A stretch of 64,000 bases of DNA from Alicyclobacillus herbarius DSM 13609 (GCF_000430585.1 NZ_AUMH01000004.1:1-64000); one strand, 5' to 3'. Positions 1 through 10,793 are shown, counted from the first letter of the stretch. The notes: a model not told the origin generated them from the letters alone. A program made the numbers and translations.

Positions 1-297
<297 letters not shown>

Positions 298-478
298 TTC
301 GCCTCCCGGAGTCCAGCGCCCCAAAGGGAGCGCTTGCACCCCGGTCCTTGGCTCTTATTGCGAATCACATCCGTGTTCGCAAGACTCTCTGTGCGTGTTT
401 AGTTTTCAAGGAACCTCATTGACTTGCTTCACCTGTTCCCGCAGTGACCGGGCTATCCGGTCGCAAGCGGCATCGTTC
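298..478 (-). other. rRNA operon leader
   Basis: This is the transcribed leader between the P2 promoter and the 16S 5' end. It holds a CCTTGAAAACTAAACA stretch (about 397-412, minus strand) that resembles the conserved leader/boxA-type sequence of Bacillus rRNA operons involved in antitermination and processing. A 71-codon minus-strand frame (406-621) crosses the promoters and is judged non-coding. Positions 603-777, upstream of P1, show no feature I can support. Confidence 0.55.
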
Positions 479-507
479 ATCGTATCACCCACGCGCCCTA
501 ATGGCAA
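479..507 (-). promoter_or_regulatory. rRNA promoter P2 (sigma-A type)
   Basis: On the minus strand, TTGCCA (502-507) and TACGAT (479-484) are separated by exactly 17 bases. The site lies 95 bases downstream of a second promoter-like pair, matching the tandem P1/P2 arrangement usual for Bacillus rRNA operons. The hexamers are imperfect, so this is a good but untested prediction. Confidence 0.6.
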
Positions 508-573
508 GCGGTAGATGATGGATGCCGATGTTTTGCGGTTTTCAGGGTCGCCGGTCGATTGGCGACGCTGACT

Positions 574-602
574 AATATAGCACGGATTGAAAGAGAGATC
601 AA
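574..602 (-). promoter_or_regulatory. rRNA promoter P1 (sigma-A type)
   Basis: On the minus strand, TTGATC (597-602) and TATATT (574-579) are separated by exactly 17 bases, about 275 bases upstream of the 16S 5' end. The hexamer quality, spacing and pairing with P2 support an rRNA promoter. Confidence 0.65.
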
Positions 603-777
603 ATGGAATCTTATGGAGCAAGATGCTTGCTGGGGAGCAGCATTCAACTCAGGAGTCGCAACGAAACTAGAGACATCATAACAACATGGATTAAAGAAGG
701 CGCTGCCCCCTCCCCCATCTTACGATGAGTTGTGGAACAGCCCCGTTTTCTAGCCACGGAGTGATGAGATCATAAAG

Positions 778-1521
778 TCATTCTACATAAATCATTTTGC
801 GCGTCATGCCCCCATCGAGCACCAGGTTCACCCCGGTCAGGAAATCATTCTCGGGATCCGTCAGGTAGAAGCAGGCACGTGCCACGTCCTCGGGCCGACC
901 CACACGGCCCGCCGGGTGTTGGGCGTGATCGGCCTGGGTTAACGCCCCATAATCGCCCGTCTCAATCCAGCCCGGGCTGATGCAATTGACGCGAATGCGC
1001 TTATCTCCGAGGGAGACAGCCAGGGCGTGGGTGAGGGCCACAATCCCCCCTTTGGAAGCAGCATATGCCTCGCTGTTGGGTTCGGACATGAGCGCCCGCG
1101 TCGAAGCGATGTTGACAATACATCCGCCCTCAGGCATCTCCTTCGCCACTTCGCGGGCGCATAAAAACGCCCCGCGCAGGTTCGTATTGAGCACCGAATC
1201 CCACTCGTCTACCGTGAGTTCCAACGGCGATTTCCAAATCCCAATGCCGGCATTGTTGATGACGATGTCGATCCGCCCGAAGCGCTGCACGGCGGTATTG
1301 ACCATCTGCACCACCTGGTCGGGTACGCGCAGGTCGCATACCACCGAGGCGATAGACGCGTTGTGCAGGGATGCGGTGGCCTCAGCCAGCAGATTGGCGT
1401 CCTTGTCTGCGAAAACGACGTACGCGCCGGCTTCCACATACGCTGTGGCCACCACCCGGCCGATGCCGCGACCGGCCCCCGTAACCAAAACGACTCGATT
1501 TGCAAAACGGTCTTTCGTCAT
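778..1521 (-). CDS. SDR-family NAD(P)-dependent oxidoreductase
   Basis: A 247-residue classical short-chain dehydrogenase/reductase. It shows the cofactor-binding TGAGRGIGR motif near residue 14, the structural NNAG motif near residue 90, a catalytic YAASK (Tyr-x3-Lys) near residue 154, and the family's C-terminal DGG motif. The full classical length and intact catalytic residues indicate an active enzyme, but the substrate cannot be read from the sequence. Close families are annotated as glucose 1-dehydrogenase-like or 3-oxoacyl-ACP reductase-like. The ATG has GGAGG about 10 bases upstream. It follows the MFS transporter gene by 36 bases on the same strand, so the two are probably co-transcribed. 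Confidence 0.88.
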   Translation of the reverse strand: MTKDRFANRVVLVTGAGRGIGRVVATAYVEAGAYVVFADKDANLLAEATASLHNASIASVVCDLRVPDQVVQMVNTAVQRFGRIDIVINNAGIGIWKSPLELTVDEWDSVLNTNLRGAFLCAREVAKEMPEGGCIVNIASTRALMSEPNSEAYAASKGGIVALTHALAVSLGDKRIRVNCISPGWIETGDYGALTQADHAQHPAGRVGRPEDVARACFYLTDPENDFLTGVNLVLDGGMTRKMIYVE

Positions 1522-1557
1522 AAGAATTCGTCCCTCCGTTCCGGAATCGTAGAACGA

Positions 1558-2766
1558 TTAAGTGATGATTCGGGCCCGATGAACGGAGCTTGCGGATTGT
1601 CGGCCGGTCGAAAACCAGGCCACCCCCGCCACTAGGAGTAAGAGCCCACCCGTGCACCAAAACAAGCTGTGAATGGAATAGGCGCCGCCAATCCAACCAC
1701 CGACCAGCGGGCCAAGCGTGTTTCCAATCTGATTGGCGGTCTGGTTCAGACCAAATGCGCGGCCGCGAAACTCGGGCGTCGTGCAGCGGACGACTAGACC
1801 GTTAATGGCCGGAAACACCGCGCAGAAGAACGCCCCATAGATAAAACGCACCAGGGCAAATGTCCACACTTGATGAAACGGGATCTGCGCCAAGGTCCAC
1901 ACCCCGCCGCCCACCAAGCCAATCAGCAGTACACGGCGAAACGTCGTTTTGTCCGCCAGTTTTCCCCACATCGGAGCAAACACCACGCTCGCGATGCCTG
2001 CCAGCGAGAAAACGACGCCGGACAGGAGCGACGCATCGCGCATCGATCCGGACAATTGCGCTACATAAAGCGTCAAAACGGGCTCCACGGTCATAATCGA
2101 AAAGGCGGTCAGTGCATTCAACCCGAGCGCGGAAAGGAGTGGTTTGTTCTGCCACGCGTCACGAAACGCGCCAAACACGGATGTACGCTGCTTGGTCGGC
2201 TCAAATTTTTCCTCGCGGACCCAGAAGATAACCAGCAGCGTCGAACAAAAGACCAACAGACCCGCGCTAGCAAACGCGATACGGTTGCCGAGCAAATGCG
2301 CGATGCCTCCACCAATCAAAGGGCCAATAATGCCTCCCGTCGCCGTAGCAGCAGAAATCATGGAGAGAGCATACCCCACCTTGTTCTCCGGTGTATTGGT
2401 GCCCACGAGCGCGATCGAACCGGGGATATATCCAGACAAGAGACCCTGCAGAATGCGCAGGCCCAAAACTTCGTATGGATTGGTCGTGAATGCCGTGAGG
2501 GTGTAGACCACAAACAACACAAACCCCGCTCGGACAATCATCGGTTTGCGCCCGTATTTATCGGCCATCGATCCCCAAAACGGAGACGAGATGGCCCCCG
2601 CCACAAACGCCACGCTGTACAACAGGCCAGACCACATTTCCGTGTGCGTATGCACGCCAATCTGAATCAGGAACAAAGGTAAAAATGGAACGACCATCGA
2701 AAAGCTCGCCGAAGTGACCAAACAGCCAATCCATAACACTGCCAGGTTGCGCCGCCACGTCTCCAT
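1558..2766 (-). CDS. MFS transporter, multidrug-efflux type
   Basis: About 402 residues with 12 predicted membrane segments and a cytoplasmic loop after segment 6. The segment 2-3 loop carries the MFS signature GSMADKYGRKP, and the second half has the related GKLADKTTFRR. I placed the start at the ATG at 2766 (AGAGG nine bases upstream, first helix beginning four residues later) rather than at longer in-frame starts that add a basic, non-conserved tail. It resembles MdtG/TetA-like exporters of the DHA1 type; the substrate is unknown. It heads a probable two-gene unit with the downstream SDR enzyme. A 5-bp inverted repeat (CATGT-N6-ACATG, 2837-2852) upstream is a weak candidate operator. Confidence 0.85.
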   Translation of the reverse strand: METWRRNLAVLWIGCLVTSASFSMVVPFLPLFLIQIGVHTHTEMWSGLLYSVAFVAGAISSPFWGSMADKYGRKPMIVRAGFVLFVVYTLTAFTTNPYEVLGLRILQGLLSGYIPGSIALVGTNTPENKVGYALSMISAATATGGIIGPLIGGGIAHLLGNRIAFASAGLLVFCSTLLVIFWVREEKFEPTKQRTSVFGAFRDAWQNKPLLSALGLNALTAFSIMTVEPVLTLYVAQLSGSMRDASLLSGVVFSLAGIASVVFAPMWGKLADKTTFRRVLLIGLVGGGVWTLAQIPFHQVWTFALVRFIYGAFFCAVFPAINGLVVRCTTPEFRGRAFGLNQTANQIGNTLGPLVGGWIGGAYSIHSLFWCTGGLLLLVAGVAWFSTGRQSASSVHRARIIT

Positions 2767-2905
2767 GCTGCTTCGCCTCTTTACCCTGTATCTTCTTTCA
2801 CTCATTCTACAAGGTTTTTCAGACGGAAGCATCTTACATGTTACGCGACATGAAAATTCCGCGGGTTGAAGGATAGGCGGACGATCCGCCCGTGAGGCCA
2901 CGTTC

Positions 2906-3010
2906 TTAACGCGACCAAAGGTCCAAATGAAGAAACTCCTGCGCCTCCAACATCAAGAAGAAAATGACTGCCAGCAGGATGACGATCGCGGCCACATGCT
3001 TTGTTTTCAT
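2906..3010 (-). CDS. Small single-pass membrane peptide (34 aa)
   Basis: A short frame starting at the ATG at 3010, with TGAGGAG 10-11 bases upstream. It encodes a basic N-terminus (MKTKH), one strongly hydrophobic stretch (about residues 6-20), and a polar tail ending in LWSR. A longer in-frame start at 3094 has no ribosome binding site. No family is recognised. It lies between the MFS gene and the restriction operon, reading in their direction. The case rests on the ribosome binding site plus a clean transmembrane pattern, so it remains tentative. Confidence 0.45.
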   Translation of the reverse strand: MKTKHVAAIVILLAVIFFLMLEAQEFLHLDLWSR

Positions 3011-3160
3011 GAATACCGGTCTCCTCACAATAAGATGAGGATAGGATACCCAAATGATGGACGGTTCATAAAGGAGGTCGATGTAATTTGACATAACAGG
3101 TTTTCGTACGGATCGGGCCAGTTTTCGACCTACCAGTGGCGCCCCAACAAGAGACTCCGG

Positions 3161-6100
3161 TTATTCATCCAGGTCTTCCGACTCGTTTTCTGCGAGCAAT
3201 TCCGCCTGTTGAATCACGAGGTCAATGGCCATTTTCTCAAGGTCGGGTGGATACCCGTATTTCTTTAGTAGCCTTTTGACGGTGACCCGCATCTGCGCAC
3301 GTACATTTTCACGCAAAGTCCAATCCACGGTGATGTTCTTCTTGATGGCTTGGGTTAACTCGTGCGCGATTTGCTTGAGTACTAAGTCACCCATCAACTC
3401 CTTGGCCGAATCGTTCGCAGATAAGGCCTCGTAGAACGCGGCTTCTTCCTTCACGAGACCAAGGTCTTCGCCGCGCTTGACGGCCTCGTTCATCTCTTTG
3501 GCCATCTGAATCAATTCTTCAATCACTTGCGTCGTTTCAATCGTACGGTTGTTGTACTTGCGAATGGCTTGCTCGAGCATCTCGGAGAACTTCCGGGATT
3601 GCACGATGCTGGTGCGCGAGACCGCCTTCACCTTGCCTTGCAGGAGCCTGCGCAGCAATTCCACCGCGAGGTTCTTCTGCTTTAAGCCCCGGACGTGCTC
3701 TAAGAACTCATCCGACAGGATGGCGATGTTTGGCTTTTGCAACCCGACGGCGTCGAGGATGTCCACAACTTCCTCGGAGACGATAGACTTGGAGATCAGC
3801 TGATTGAGCTGGGCATCCAGCTCGCGGGTTGTTTTCTTCTTGTTCTCCGTTGTGATGAGTTTGACGATGCCAGATTTGACGGCCTTGAAGAAGCTGATCT
3901 CCAGATTGACCTCTTCGGCAGCGGCTGTGGTCGCACACAAGGCGTACGCCCGGGCCAGCTCCGTCGTCCAGTTGAGGAAGTTCTGCTTGCCCTCCTCTCC
4001 AAGGCCAAGGACATAGTCCACCGTTTCCACAATGGCTTTCATCCTGTCCGCTGCCCTCTCCGAAGTGAACCTGCTGTAGTCGTGCCCGTGCAGCAGCTCG
4101 CGAATGAGTTGCAGCTTCTCCAGCATAAAGTCCACTGCGGCGTCTGTGTCGATGCCGGCCGTTTTCCGGTCGTTTTCCGTGTACTGCTGCAGCGCCGACT
4201 TCAGCATGTCCGCAATCCCGATGTAATCCACAATCAGGCCACCCGGCTTATCCCGAAAGACTCGGTTGACGCGCGCAATCGCCTGCATCAGGTTATGGCC
4301 TTTCATCGGCTTGTCGATGTACATGGTGTTCAGGCACGGCACGTCAAACCCAGTCAGCCACATGTCACGGACTATCACAATCTGGAGCGGATCGTCCACA
4401 TCTTTCATCCGCTTCGCCAAGTACTCGCGGCGGCGCTTGGTGCCAATGTAAGGTTGCCATTCCTCCGGATCGCTCGAGTTGCCGGTCATGACGATTTTGA
4501 TTTTGCCCTCGCTGTCGTCGTCGCTGTGCCACTGCGGGCGTAGCGCGACGATGGCCTTGTATAGGTCGATGGCAATGCGACGAGACATCACGACAATCAT
4601 CACCTTGCCGAACATAGCCGCCTGGCGCTGCTCAAAGTGCTCCACGATGTCTTTCGCGATCTGTTTGACCCGTTTTTCCGATCCCGCTAGTGCCTCCAAC
4701 CTGGCCCACTTGGACTTGAGACGCTCACGCTGGGTGTATTCCTGGTACTCCGTAATCTCCTCGTACTCGTCGTCGATGACTGGCCGCTCCGCCTCGGACA
4801 GCTCCAACCGGGCGATGCGGCTCTCGTAATAGATCTTAACCGTGGTCCCGTCCTCCACCGCGCGTGTCATGTCATACACGTCGATGTAGTCGCCGAAGAC
4901 CGCCGGCGTATTCTTGTCGGTCAACTCGACGGGCGTCCCCGTGAACCCGATGTACGATGCGTTGGGCAGGGCGTCCCGCATGTACTTGGCGTAGCCGTAT
5001 GTAATTTCCGCCCCGTTCTGACGCGCGACGATTTCCGCCTGAAATCCGTACTGGCTGCGGTGCGCTTCGTCTGCGATGACGATGACATTTTTTCGGTCGG
5101 TTAGAACAGGGAGCGTGTCCTCATCATCGTCTGGCGCAAACTTTTGCACGGTCGTGAAGATGATGCCGCCTGATTCCACGGACAGCAATTCGCGTAGATG
5201 TGCACGGCTCTCAGCCTGTTGGGGCATCTGTCGAAGCAAGTCCTGTGATTTACTGAAAGTGGTAAACAATTGGTCATCGAGATCGTTCCTGTCCGTCACC
5301 ACGACGATGGTGGGATTGTCGAGCGTGAGTACCAGCTTTCCCGTATAGAAGACCATGGACAGGCTTTTTCCCGACCCTTGCGTGTGCCAGACGACGCCAA
5401 TCTTCCTATCCCCTTCGTCCATGGTAGCGCGCAGGGTGCTCTCGATGGCCTTGTTGGTCGCATGGTACTGGTGGTAGCCGGCCAGAATCTTGATGAGGTT
5501 TTCTCCGTCCGTCTGAAACAGGACAAAGTGCTTCATGATGTCGAGCAAGCGCCGCTTCTCGAACATCCCCTTAATTAGCACTTCGAGCTGAGGCAGCGAA
5601 GACGGCGCGACGTCGTCGCCATCCACCGTGCGCCACATCATGAAACGGTCTTCGTCGGCTGTTAGCGTGCCAGCGCGAGCGTTGACCCCGTCGCTGATGA
5701 CGAGGAACGAGTTATACGTAAACAGTGACGGAATCGCGCTTTTGTAGGTTTGCACTTGGTTGTACGCGTCGCTGATGCCGACTTCCTCGTTGGAAGCGTT
5801 TTTCAGCTCCACCACCGCAATCGGGAGCCCGTTCACGAACACAACGATATCTGGCCGCTTCTCCTGATTCTCCACCACAGTAAACTGATTGACCACTAGA
5901 AAGTCGTTGTTCTCCACGCGATCCGGATCTGTCTCGAACACCCAGACCTTTTCGGTCCGGTACTCACCGTTACCTGCGGGAACCTGCACGTCGATGCCGT
6001 CCGTGATCATCTTTTGAAACGCCCGGTTATTGATGAGCAGGCTGGGACTCTGTGGCACCTCGATGAGGCGAATCGCCTCTTCGATGGCTTCCTGAGGCAC

Positions 6101-6307
6101 GCGTCGGTTGATGCGCTGCAAAGCCTCACGCAGTCGATCTTTCAAAATCACGTCGTGATAGGATTCCCGCTCTGGGTATTCGCCGCCCGGCGAGATTTCC
6201 GGACCGTATGCCCGGTCGTAGTTTAATTCCTCGAACCACTCCAACGCAGCCTGTTCGAGGTCGCTCTCGTTATAGGATGGGTGGTACACTGCGGCGCGTT
6301 CGGACAT
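3161..6307 (-). CDS. hsdR: Type I restriction enzyme, R subunit
   Basis: A 1048-residue HsdR, the DNA-translocating and cleaving subunit of a type I restriction-modification complex. The N-terminal nuclease domain has a PD-(D/E)xK core (D153, E167, K169). The SF2 motor carries Walker A HTQGSGKS (about 308-315) and a DEAH box (413-416), followed by helicase-type domain 2 with the TGFDVP and QAIARVNR motifs. The C-terminal helical region, which usually contacts the methylase core, is present, and length is normal. Its start overlaps the hsdS stop by one base (TGATG), implying translational coupling. It is the last gene of a four-gene operon and appears intact. Confidence 0.96.
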   Translation of the reverse strand: MSERAAVYHPSYNESDLEQAALEWFEELNYDRAYGPEISPGGEYPERESYHDVILKDRLREALQRINRRVPQEAIEEAIRLIEVPQSPSLLINNRAFQKMITDGIDVQVPAGNGEYRTEKVWVFETDPDRVENNDFLVVNQFTVVENQEKRPDIVVFVNGLPIAVVELKNASNEEVGISDAYNQVQTYKSAIPSLFTYNSFLVISDGVNARAGTLTADEDRFMMWRTVDGDDVAPSSLPQLEVLIKGMFEKRRLLDIMKHFVLFQTDGENLIKILAGYHQYHATNKAIESTLRATMDEGDRKIGVVWHTQGSGKSLSMVFYTGKLVLTLDNPTIVVVTDRNDLDDQLFTTFSKSQDLLRQMPQQAESRAHLRELLSVESGGIIFTTVQKFAPDDDEDTLPVLTDRKNVIVIADEAHRSQYGFQAEIVARQNGAEITYGYAKYMRDALPNASYIGFTGTPVELTDKNTPAVFGDYIDVYDMTRAVEDGTTVKIYYESRIARLELSEAERPVIDDEYEEITEYQEYTQRERLKSKWARLEALAGSEKRVKQIAKDIVEHFEQRQAAMFGKVMIVVMSRRIAIDLYKAIVALRPQWHSDDDSEGKIKIVMTGNSSDPEEWQPYIGTKRRREYLAKRMKDVDDPLQIVIVRDMWLTGFDVPCLNTMYIDKPMKGHNLMQAIARVNRVFRDKPGGLIVDYIGIADMLKSALQQYTENDRKTAGIDTDAAVDFMLEKLQLIRELLHGHDYSRFTSERAADRMKAIVETVDYVLGLGEEGKQNFLNWTTELARAYALCATTAAAEEVNLEISFFKAVKSGIVKLITTENKKKTTRELDAQLNQLISKSIVSEEVVDILDAVGLQKPNIAILSDEFLEHVRGLKQKNLAVELLRRLLQGKVKAVSRTSIVQSRKFSEMLEQAIRKYNNRTIETTQVIEELIQMAKEMNEAVKRGEDLGLVKEEAAFYEALSANDSAKELMGDLVLKQIAHELTQAIKKNITVDWTLRENVRAQMRVTVKRLLKKYGYPPDLEKMAIDLVIQQAELLAENESEDLDE

Positions 6308-7677
6308 CAGCGCATCTCCTCTAGCTCTGCCTCTTCTATTGGCACACGGATTTCCCCGGACATGAGTTTGGGGAGCAGGGCGTCGCGGATTTCGGCAAGT
6401 TTATGGGCTTGTGCCCCCAACAACTGTATAGTCCTATATAACTCGTGAAACATGCTTGCATATTGCCTGGCGACTTCTATCGTCGGAATGGCCACGCGAT
6501 GGACATTGAGCAAACTCGTGATGTCAAGGTTCTTGATCCCTGTCGTACCGTTCTCATATTGAAAAAGGATACCTTCTTGGTACAAATAGGACAGGTAGCT
6601 GTAGAGATAATCACCGTAATCAGATAACGGTTTAATGACTCGACAAAAGTTGGTGCATATCAATGGCGCTTCAAATTTCTGTAGGATTTCGTCCACAATC
6701 AGCACCGCTCTCCCCGTCGACTGTGTTGGGCTACCTCCTGAAATCTCAATCACGATGTCGCCATGCGATAGAACTTTCCTTGAAACATTCTTAGGTAGGA
6801 TGAAACGGCGTGGAACCTTTCCAAGTGCACCCTTTCTAAGTTCGGGGATGTCTGCTCCACGGATACAAGATACTTCGTGCACGTGATTTCCTTGCGGACT
6901 GTCTTTCCCCCAATCTCCACCTGATATTGCGATAATTAAGTCTTGGATACTCCCAACCTGCCATCCCTTCGGGATGGGACCCAACTCACTTTCCTCAAAC
7001 TCGCCGCCACTCGCCTTGTACGGATCTCCATCCTCATTCGGAAACTCAAAGTCGACGAACCAGCGCTTAAAGAGGGCCTGGGCTATTTCCTCGAGGTTCT
7101 TGTTGATGGCGTTGTTAAGTTCTATTTTGTCGTCCAGAGACGACAATATGGATGTAATTGCGATTTGATCAGCTAACTTGGGCGCTTTAATCTCCAAATT
7201 AGCCATTATTTTCGTATTTAACGAAGGCATGGTAGCCCCGACTGCAATATTGCGAACGTGCTCCTTAAAAGTTTCAAGCCCAAAATAATAGGATAGATAC
7301 CTGGGATATATTCGCTTGGTATCGATCACACGTACACGTAAACACCGACCAGAAAACAGCCATCCATCTTCCTTTCGAGAAACGTATGCCCGCCTATCAA
7401 CAGAACCGACCCTGCTGAATACAATGTCGCCCTCTCTGAGGGTATATTTGTTTAGCCGAGTTGCGTCTTCGTCGGATACAAATGGAGTATTCTCATGGAT
7501 TATCCTATTCTCACCCAGATGTTCAACGGTAATAATAGGAGTCCCGCTCTCTACATAGTCTTCCTTGTGCAGCTGGCTTCCAAAAGGCCCCGTCTGTACA
7601 TTGGCGATATCGCCAATTTTGAATGTTTCCCACTCAAAACTCAAACCCAATCCCCCCCAATCGCTTGCGAATTTCAT
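6307..7677 (-). CDS. hsdS: Type I restriction-modification specificity subunit S
   Basis: A 456-residue HsdS with the usual two-repeat plan: target recognition domain 1 (about 15-165), central conserved helix (about 170-240, containing [13 protein letters not shown]), TRD2 (about 250-410), and a C-terminal conserved helix ending in [12 protein letters not shown]. Each TRD reads half of a bipartite DNA site, and the helices set the spacer. The first ~15 codons overlap the 3' end of hsdM. The ATG at 7677 lacks a good ribosome binding site, while an in-frame TTG about 33 bases later follows a G-rich run, so the true start may be slightly internal. The stop overlaps the hsdR start. Confidence 0.94.
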   Translation of the reverse strand: MKFASDWGGLGLSFEWETFKIGDIANVQTGPFGSQLHKEDYVESGTPIITVEHLGENRIIHENTPFVSDEDATRLNKYTLREGDIVFSRVGSVDRRAYVSRKEDGWLFSGRCLRVRVIDTKRIYPRYLSYYFGLETFKEHVRNIAVGATMPSLNTKIMANLEIKAPKLADQIAITSILSSLDDKIELNNAINKNLEEIAQALFKRWFVDFEFPNEDGDPYKASGGEFEESELGPIPKGWQVGSIQDLIIAISGGDWGKDSPQGNHVHEVSCIRGADIPELRKGALGKVPRRFILPKNVSRKVLSHGDIVIEISGGSPTQSTGRAVLIVDEILQKFEAPLICTNFCRVIKPLSDYGDYLYSYLSYLYQEGILFQYENGTTGIKNLDITSLLNVHRVAIPTIEVARQYASMFHELYRTIQLLGAQAHKLAEIRDALLPKLMSGEIRVPIEEAELEEMR

Positions 7678-9157
7678 CTTCCAATTGCCGCGACTTCGCG
7701 AACTGCTCAGCCAGTTCTGCCGTCAAGCGAGCCATTTTCTCCTCAAACGGTTCGCCATCTTCCTCGACCTCTTCGATACCGACATACCGGCCCGGGGTCA
7801 AAATGTACTCGTGCTCCTGGACTTCAGCAAGCTTGGCCGCATAGCAGAATCCCTTCACATCCTCGTACGTCCCGGCTTCACTCTGCCCGCGCCACGCGTG
7901 ATATGTATCGGCAATCTTGCGGATGTCGTCCGGTGTCAGCTCGCGATGCGTGCGGTCCACCATCTGCCCCATCTTGCGGGCATCGATGAACAGGATTTCG
8001 TTACGGCGATCCCGCAACCCCTTCGGCGCTTTGTTCTTCGCGATGAACCACAGGCATACCGGGATTTGCGTCGAGTAGAAGAGCTGTCCGGGCAACGTGA
8101 CGATGCAGTCCACAAGCCCCGCCTCGACAAGATTTTTCCGAATCTCGAACTCGGCGGTCGTGCTGGTCGACATCGATCCGTTCGCTAACACAAACCCGGC
8201 CACGCCGCTCGGAGCCAATTTGTTCACGATGTGCTGAATCCACGCGTAGTTGGCGTTCCCGGCTGGAGGCACACCGTACGTCCAGCGAGCGTCTTCGGTA
8301 AGCCGTTCACCGCCCCAGTCGCTCACGTTAAACGGCGGATTGGCAAGGATGAAGTCGGCCTTCAGGTGCTTGTGCAGGTCGTTGTGAAACGTGTCTGCAT
8401 TGTGTGGGCCCAAGTTGCCGTCAATCCCGCGAATGGCCAGGTTCATTTTGCACAGCCGCCAGGTGGTGGGATTGGACTCCTGACCGTACACCGCAATGTC
8501 GCCGATTTTCCCCTGATGCTCTTCCACAAATTTTTCACTTTGGACAAACATACCGCCCGATCCGCAGCAGGGATCGTACACACGCCCCTTAAACGGCTGA
8601 ATCATCTCTACGAGCAGTCGCACCACGCAGGTAGGGGTGTAGAATTCGCCGCCGTTTTTCCCTTCGGCGCTGGCGAATTTGCTCAGGAAGTACTCGTATA
8701 CCCGTCCCAACACATCCTTGGCGCGGCTCTCCCGGTCGCCCACCTTGAACGAAAACAGGTCAATCACTCCGCCGAGCCGCGTCTTGTCGAGCGCCGGCCG
8801 CGCGTAATCCTTCGGCAGTACACCCTTGAGTGACGGGTTTTCCTTTTCAATCGCAATCATCGCGTTGTCGATGATTTGGCCAATCTCCGGCTTCTTTGCG
8901 TTGGCCTGAATGTGACTCCAACGCGCCTCTTTTGGCACCCAGAAAATGTTTGCCGCAGTGTATTCGTCACGGTCTTCCGGATCGGCATAGGGCTCATGCT
9001 TTAACGCCTCGTACTTTTCCTCAAAGGCGTCTGAGACGTACTTTAAAAACAACAGTCCAAGCACGACGTGTTTGTATTCCGCCGCGTCCATGCTGCCACG
9101 GAGCTTGTCGGCCATACTCCACAGCTTTTCTTCAAATCCGATATTTGCCGTCGCCAC
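7634..9157 (-). CDS. hsdM: Type I restriction-modification DNA methyltransferase M subunit
   Basis: A 507-residue N6-adenine methyltransferase. An N-terminal helical domain precedes the SAM-binding motif I ([10 protein letters not shown], about 195-204) and the catalytic motif IV NPPF (273-276). It would methylate adenines in the site read by the S subunit, protecting host DNA and forming the core of the restriction complex. The start is a GTG with AAGGAGG about 10 bases upstream, 14 bases after the preceding gene. The 3' end overlaps hsdS by 44 bases. All key motifs are intact, in contrast to the methylase-like protein encoded just upstream. Confidence 0.96.
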   Translation of the reverse strand: MATANIGFEEKLWSMADKLRGSMDAAEYKHVVLGLLFLKYVSDAFEEKYEALKHEPYADPEDRDEYTAANIFWVPKEARWSHIQANAKKPEIGQIIDNAMIAIEKENPSLKGVLPKDYARPALDKTRLGGVIDLFSFKVGDRESRAKDVLGRVYEYFLSKFASAEGKNGGEFYTPTCVVRLLVEMIQPFKGRVYDPCCGSGGMFVQSEKFVEEHQGKIGDIAVYGQESNPTTWRLCKMNLAIRGIDGNLGPHNADTFHNDLHKHLKADFILANPPFNVSDWGGERLTEDARWTYGVPPAGNANYAWIQHIVNKLAPSGVAGFVLANGSMSTSTTAEFEIRKNLVEAGLVDCIVTLPGQLFYSTQIPVCLWFIAKNKAPKGLRDRRNEILFIDARKMGQMVDRTHRELTPDDIRKIADTYHAWRGQSEAGTYEDVKGFCYAAKLAEVQEHEYILTPGRYVGIEEVEEDGEPFEEKMARLTAELAEQFAKSRQLEDEIRKRLGGIGFEF

Positions 9158-9171
9158 GGTCTATGTCCTCC

Positions 9172-10767
9172 TTAGTACAACTCACAGTAGAGTTGGTTTT
9201 TGACCTGCTCCCACCGGGTGGTCGCGTCCCGAATGGCAGATAAATAGCGTTCTTTCTCTTTTAAATAGCGTTCAATGATGCTGCGCTGTTGCTCTTCCGA
9301 AATCAAAGGCACCTCGATGTCCCCGACGTCGGCCGCGTTTAAGTTCATCACCGTTGTTCCCCTCTGGAAACGCTGAATCAGCGCTGTACCCGTCGGGCTT
9401 TCGAGGAATATTTTTGCGAAATGGCTCAAAATAGCCTTCTTAAATCGCAGAACCAGAATATTGGCGGACGCGATGACCATGCCGTCGGTCTCCGGAAAGA
9501 CGGCAAGTTTTGTCACAGTCCCACGGCATGTTATGACCAAATCCCCAGGTAGAATCTCGTAGCGCTTCACTTTGCGCTCTTCCTCATCGATGGTGTCCAA
9601 TCCACGCAAGTCTACCTCTCCATCCTGGAGATTCGATATGTTCAACACACGTATATTTCCAGCCTTTATGTCCTGCTTCAAAATGGACTTGCCACGGAAG
9701 ATATCCGCCACATCCCGCAGCTTCACCTTAGGAGTCGCAGCTTGTTGGTAATCACGGAGTACATCCTCATTGACATCAAGTAATACGTCAATCCGCCAAT
9801 TATCCAGCAGCCGAAACTTGTCCGGATGAACGGAAACCTGTTGTTCCGGGACCAGCTTCGTACTTTCCAGTGCAAACCGTCCAAGAACAACCTCGTCAGG
9901 AGGGGTGTTTCCAAATTCAACCTGATACGTTTTCACAGACGTAAAAGGACGGAACAACCCTTCGGGTAGTGCATAAATCGAGTGTACTGGAGCTTGTTCA
10001 TTCGTTTTTTGCCGCCAAGCGGCGATATCTCCAGATTGGAAAACCACGCGCGCAGGAAGGGTGGTACTGAGTCGACCGCCCCCCCGCAGCAACGGTAGGA
10101 GATGATTTATCGCGACAGCCTCAGCTTCCCTGGTCGTGGTTTCGAGGCCCTCGCTCACCTTTGTGCCGAAGTCCGGGATCGTCAAAATGGCGTCAAATCT
10201 AGTCTCAAGCGGCAGCGGCTGATAAATGGAGCCTTGAATTACGGTGACATTGGGGAACGGATCGAAATACGTTTTCAACAACCGCCCGAGGACATAGTTT
10301 TGCGTCAGCAACGTCATCGAGAACGGCTGTAGATAACACTTGGTTTCCATCAAACCCCATATGTATTTCTCCGCCTCACAGAACAGCAAGGACTGATACC
10401 GTCGTTTCCGACACGTTTCAATAAATCGCTCGACGATTCCAGGATGAACCATGACGGTCCCCGTCACTCTATCGCGTCGCAGGGTTTCGCAGGCGTACTC
10501 CAGTAAGTCTAAATCCTTGCCGGCGTGGTACAACTTGAAGAATAAGTCCTGGTCACCAGGAAAGTGGCCAAATTCCCGTTCCCCGACTCCTTCCTTCATA
10601 AAGCGAAAGAGTTGCTCCGGATTCGAAGAGATCTCTTCTCCATTCTCGGTCTGCTCTAATTCTTGTTTGGTCCGTCCGACGCGAGCGGCTTCCCGGAGCA
10701 GTTGATCCCGAGAGGTTATTTCATGCAACAGGCAGATGTTCCAAAACGAATCCTTCACCTGGCTCAC
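9172..10767 (-). CDS. Degenerate N6-methylase/HsdS single-TRD fusion, first gene of the restriction operon
   Basis: A 531-residue protein. Residues ~100-300 follow the layout of an HsdM catalytic domain, with FDAILTIPDF at 191-200 where active enzymes have a (D/N)PPF tetrapeptide. The motif I region (around LLFCEAEK) has no Gly-rich SAM loop. Residues ~347-530 resemble one HsdS recognition half: VKLRDVADIFRGKSI, then NISNLQDGEVDL, then a late helix with QQRSIIERYL. I infer a catalytically dead methylase fused to one DNA-recognition domain, possibly an alternative specificity or regulatory subunit for the M/S/R genes downstream. The start is a GTG with only a weak ribosome binding site in a ~20-base leader. 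No named family is claimed. Confidence 0.75.
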   Translation of the reverse strand: MSQVKDSFWNICLLHEITSRDQLLREAARVGRTKQELEQTENGEEISSNPEQLFRFMKEGVGEREFGHFPGDQDLFFKLYHAGKDLDLLEYACETLRRDRVTGTVMVHPGIVERFIETCRKRRYQSLLFCEAEKYIWGLMETKCYLQPFSMTLLTQNYVLGRLLKTYFDPFPNVTVIQGSIYQPLPLETRFDAILTIPDFGTKVSEGLETTTREAEAVAINHLLPLLRGGGRLSTTLPARVVFQSGDIAAWRQKTNEQAPVHSIYALPEGLFRPFTSVKTYQVEFGNTPPDEVVLGRFALESTKLVPEQQVSVHPDKFRLLDNWRIDVLLDVNEDVLRDYQQAATPKVKLRDVADIFRGKSILKQDIKAGNIRVLNISNLQDGEVDLRGLDTIDEEERKVKRYEILPGDLVITCRGTVTKLAVFPETDGMVIASANILVLRFKKAILSHFAKIFLESPTGTALIQRFQRGTTVMNLNAADVGDIEVPLISEEQQRSIIERYLKEKERYLSAIRDATTRWEQVKNQLYCELY

Positions 10768-10793
10768 TCATTTCGCTTTCGGTTCTTGCATGA

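Noticed and set aside
406-621. 71-codon minus-strand reading frame upstream of 16S
   Set aside because: It spans both rRNA promoters and the leader, lacks a ribosome site, and shows no family features.
980-1552. 190-codon plus-strand frame across the SDR gene
   Set aside because: It is an opposite-strand shadow of a gene with strong catalytic motifs, and has no ribosome site.
1870-2682. 270-codon plus-strand frame across the MFS gene
   Set aside because: Antisense to a clear 12-helix transporter; composition is that of a reversed reading, with many Arg and His.
9158-9171. Separate promoter between the fusion gene and hsdM
   Set aside because: The gap is only 14 bases and holds the hsdM ribosome site; cotranscription is simpler.
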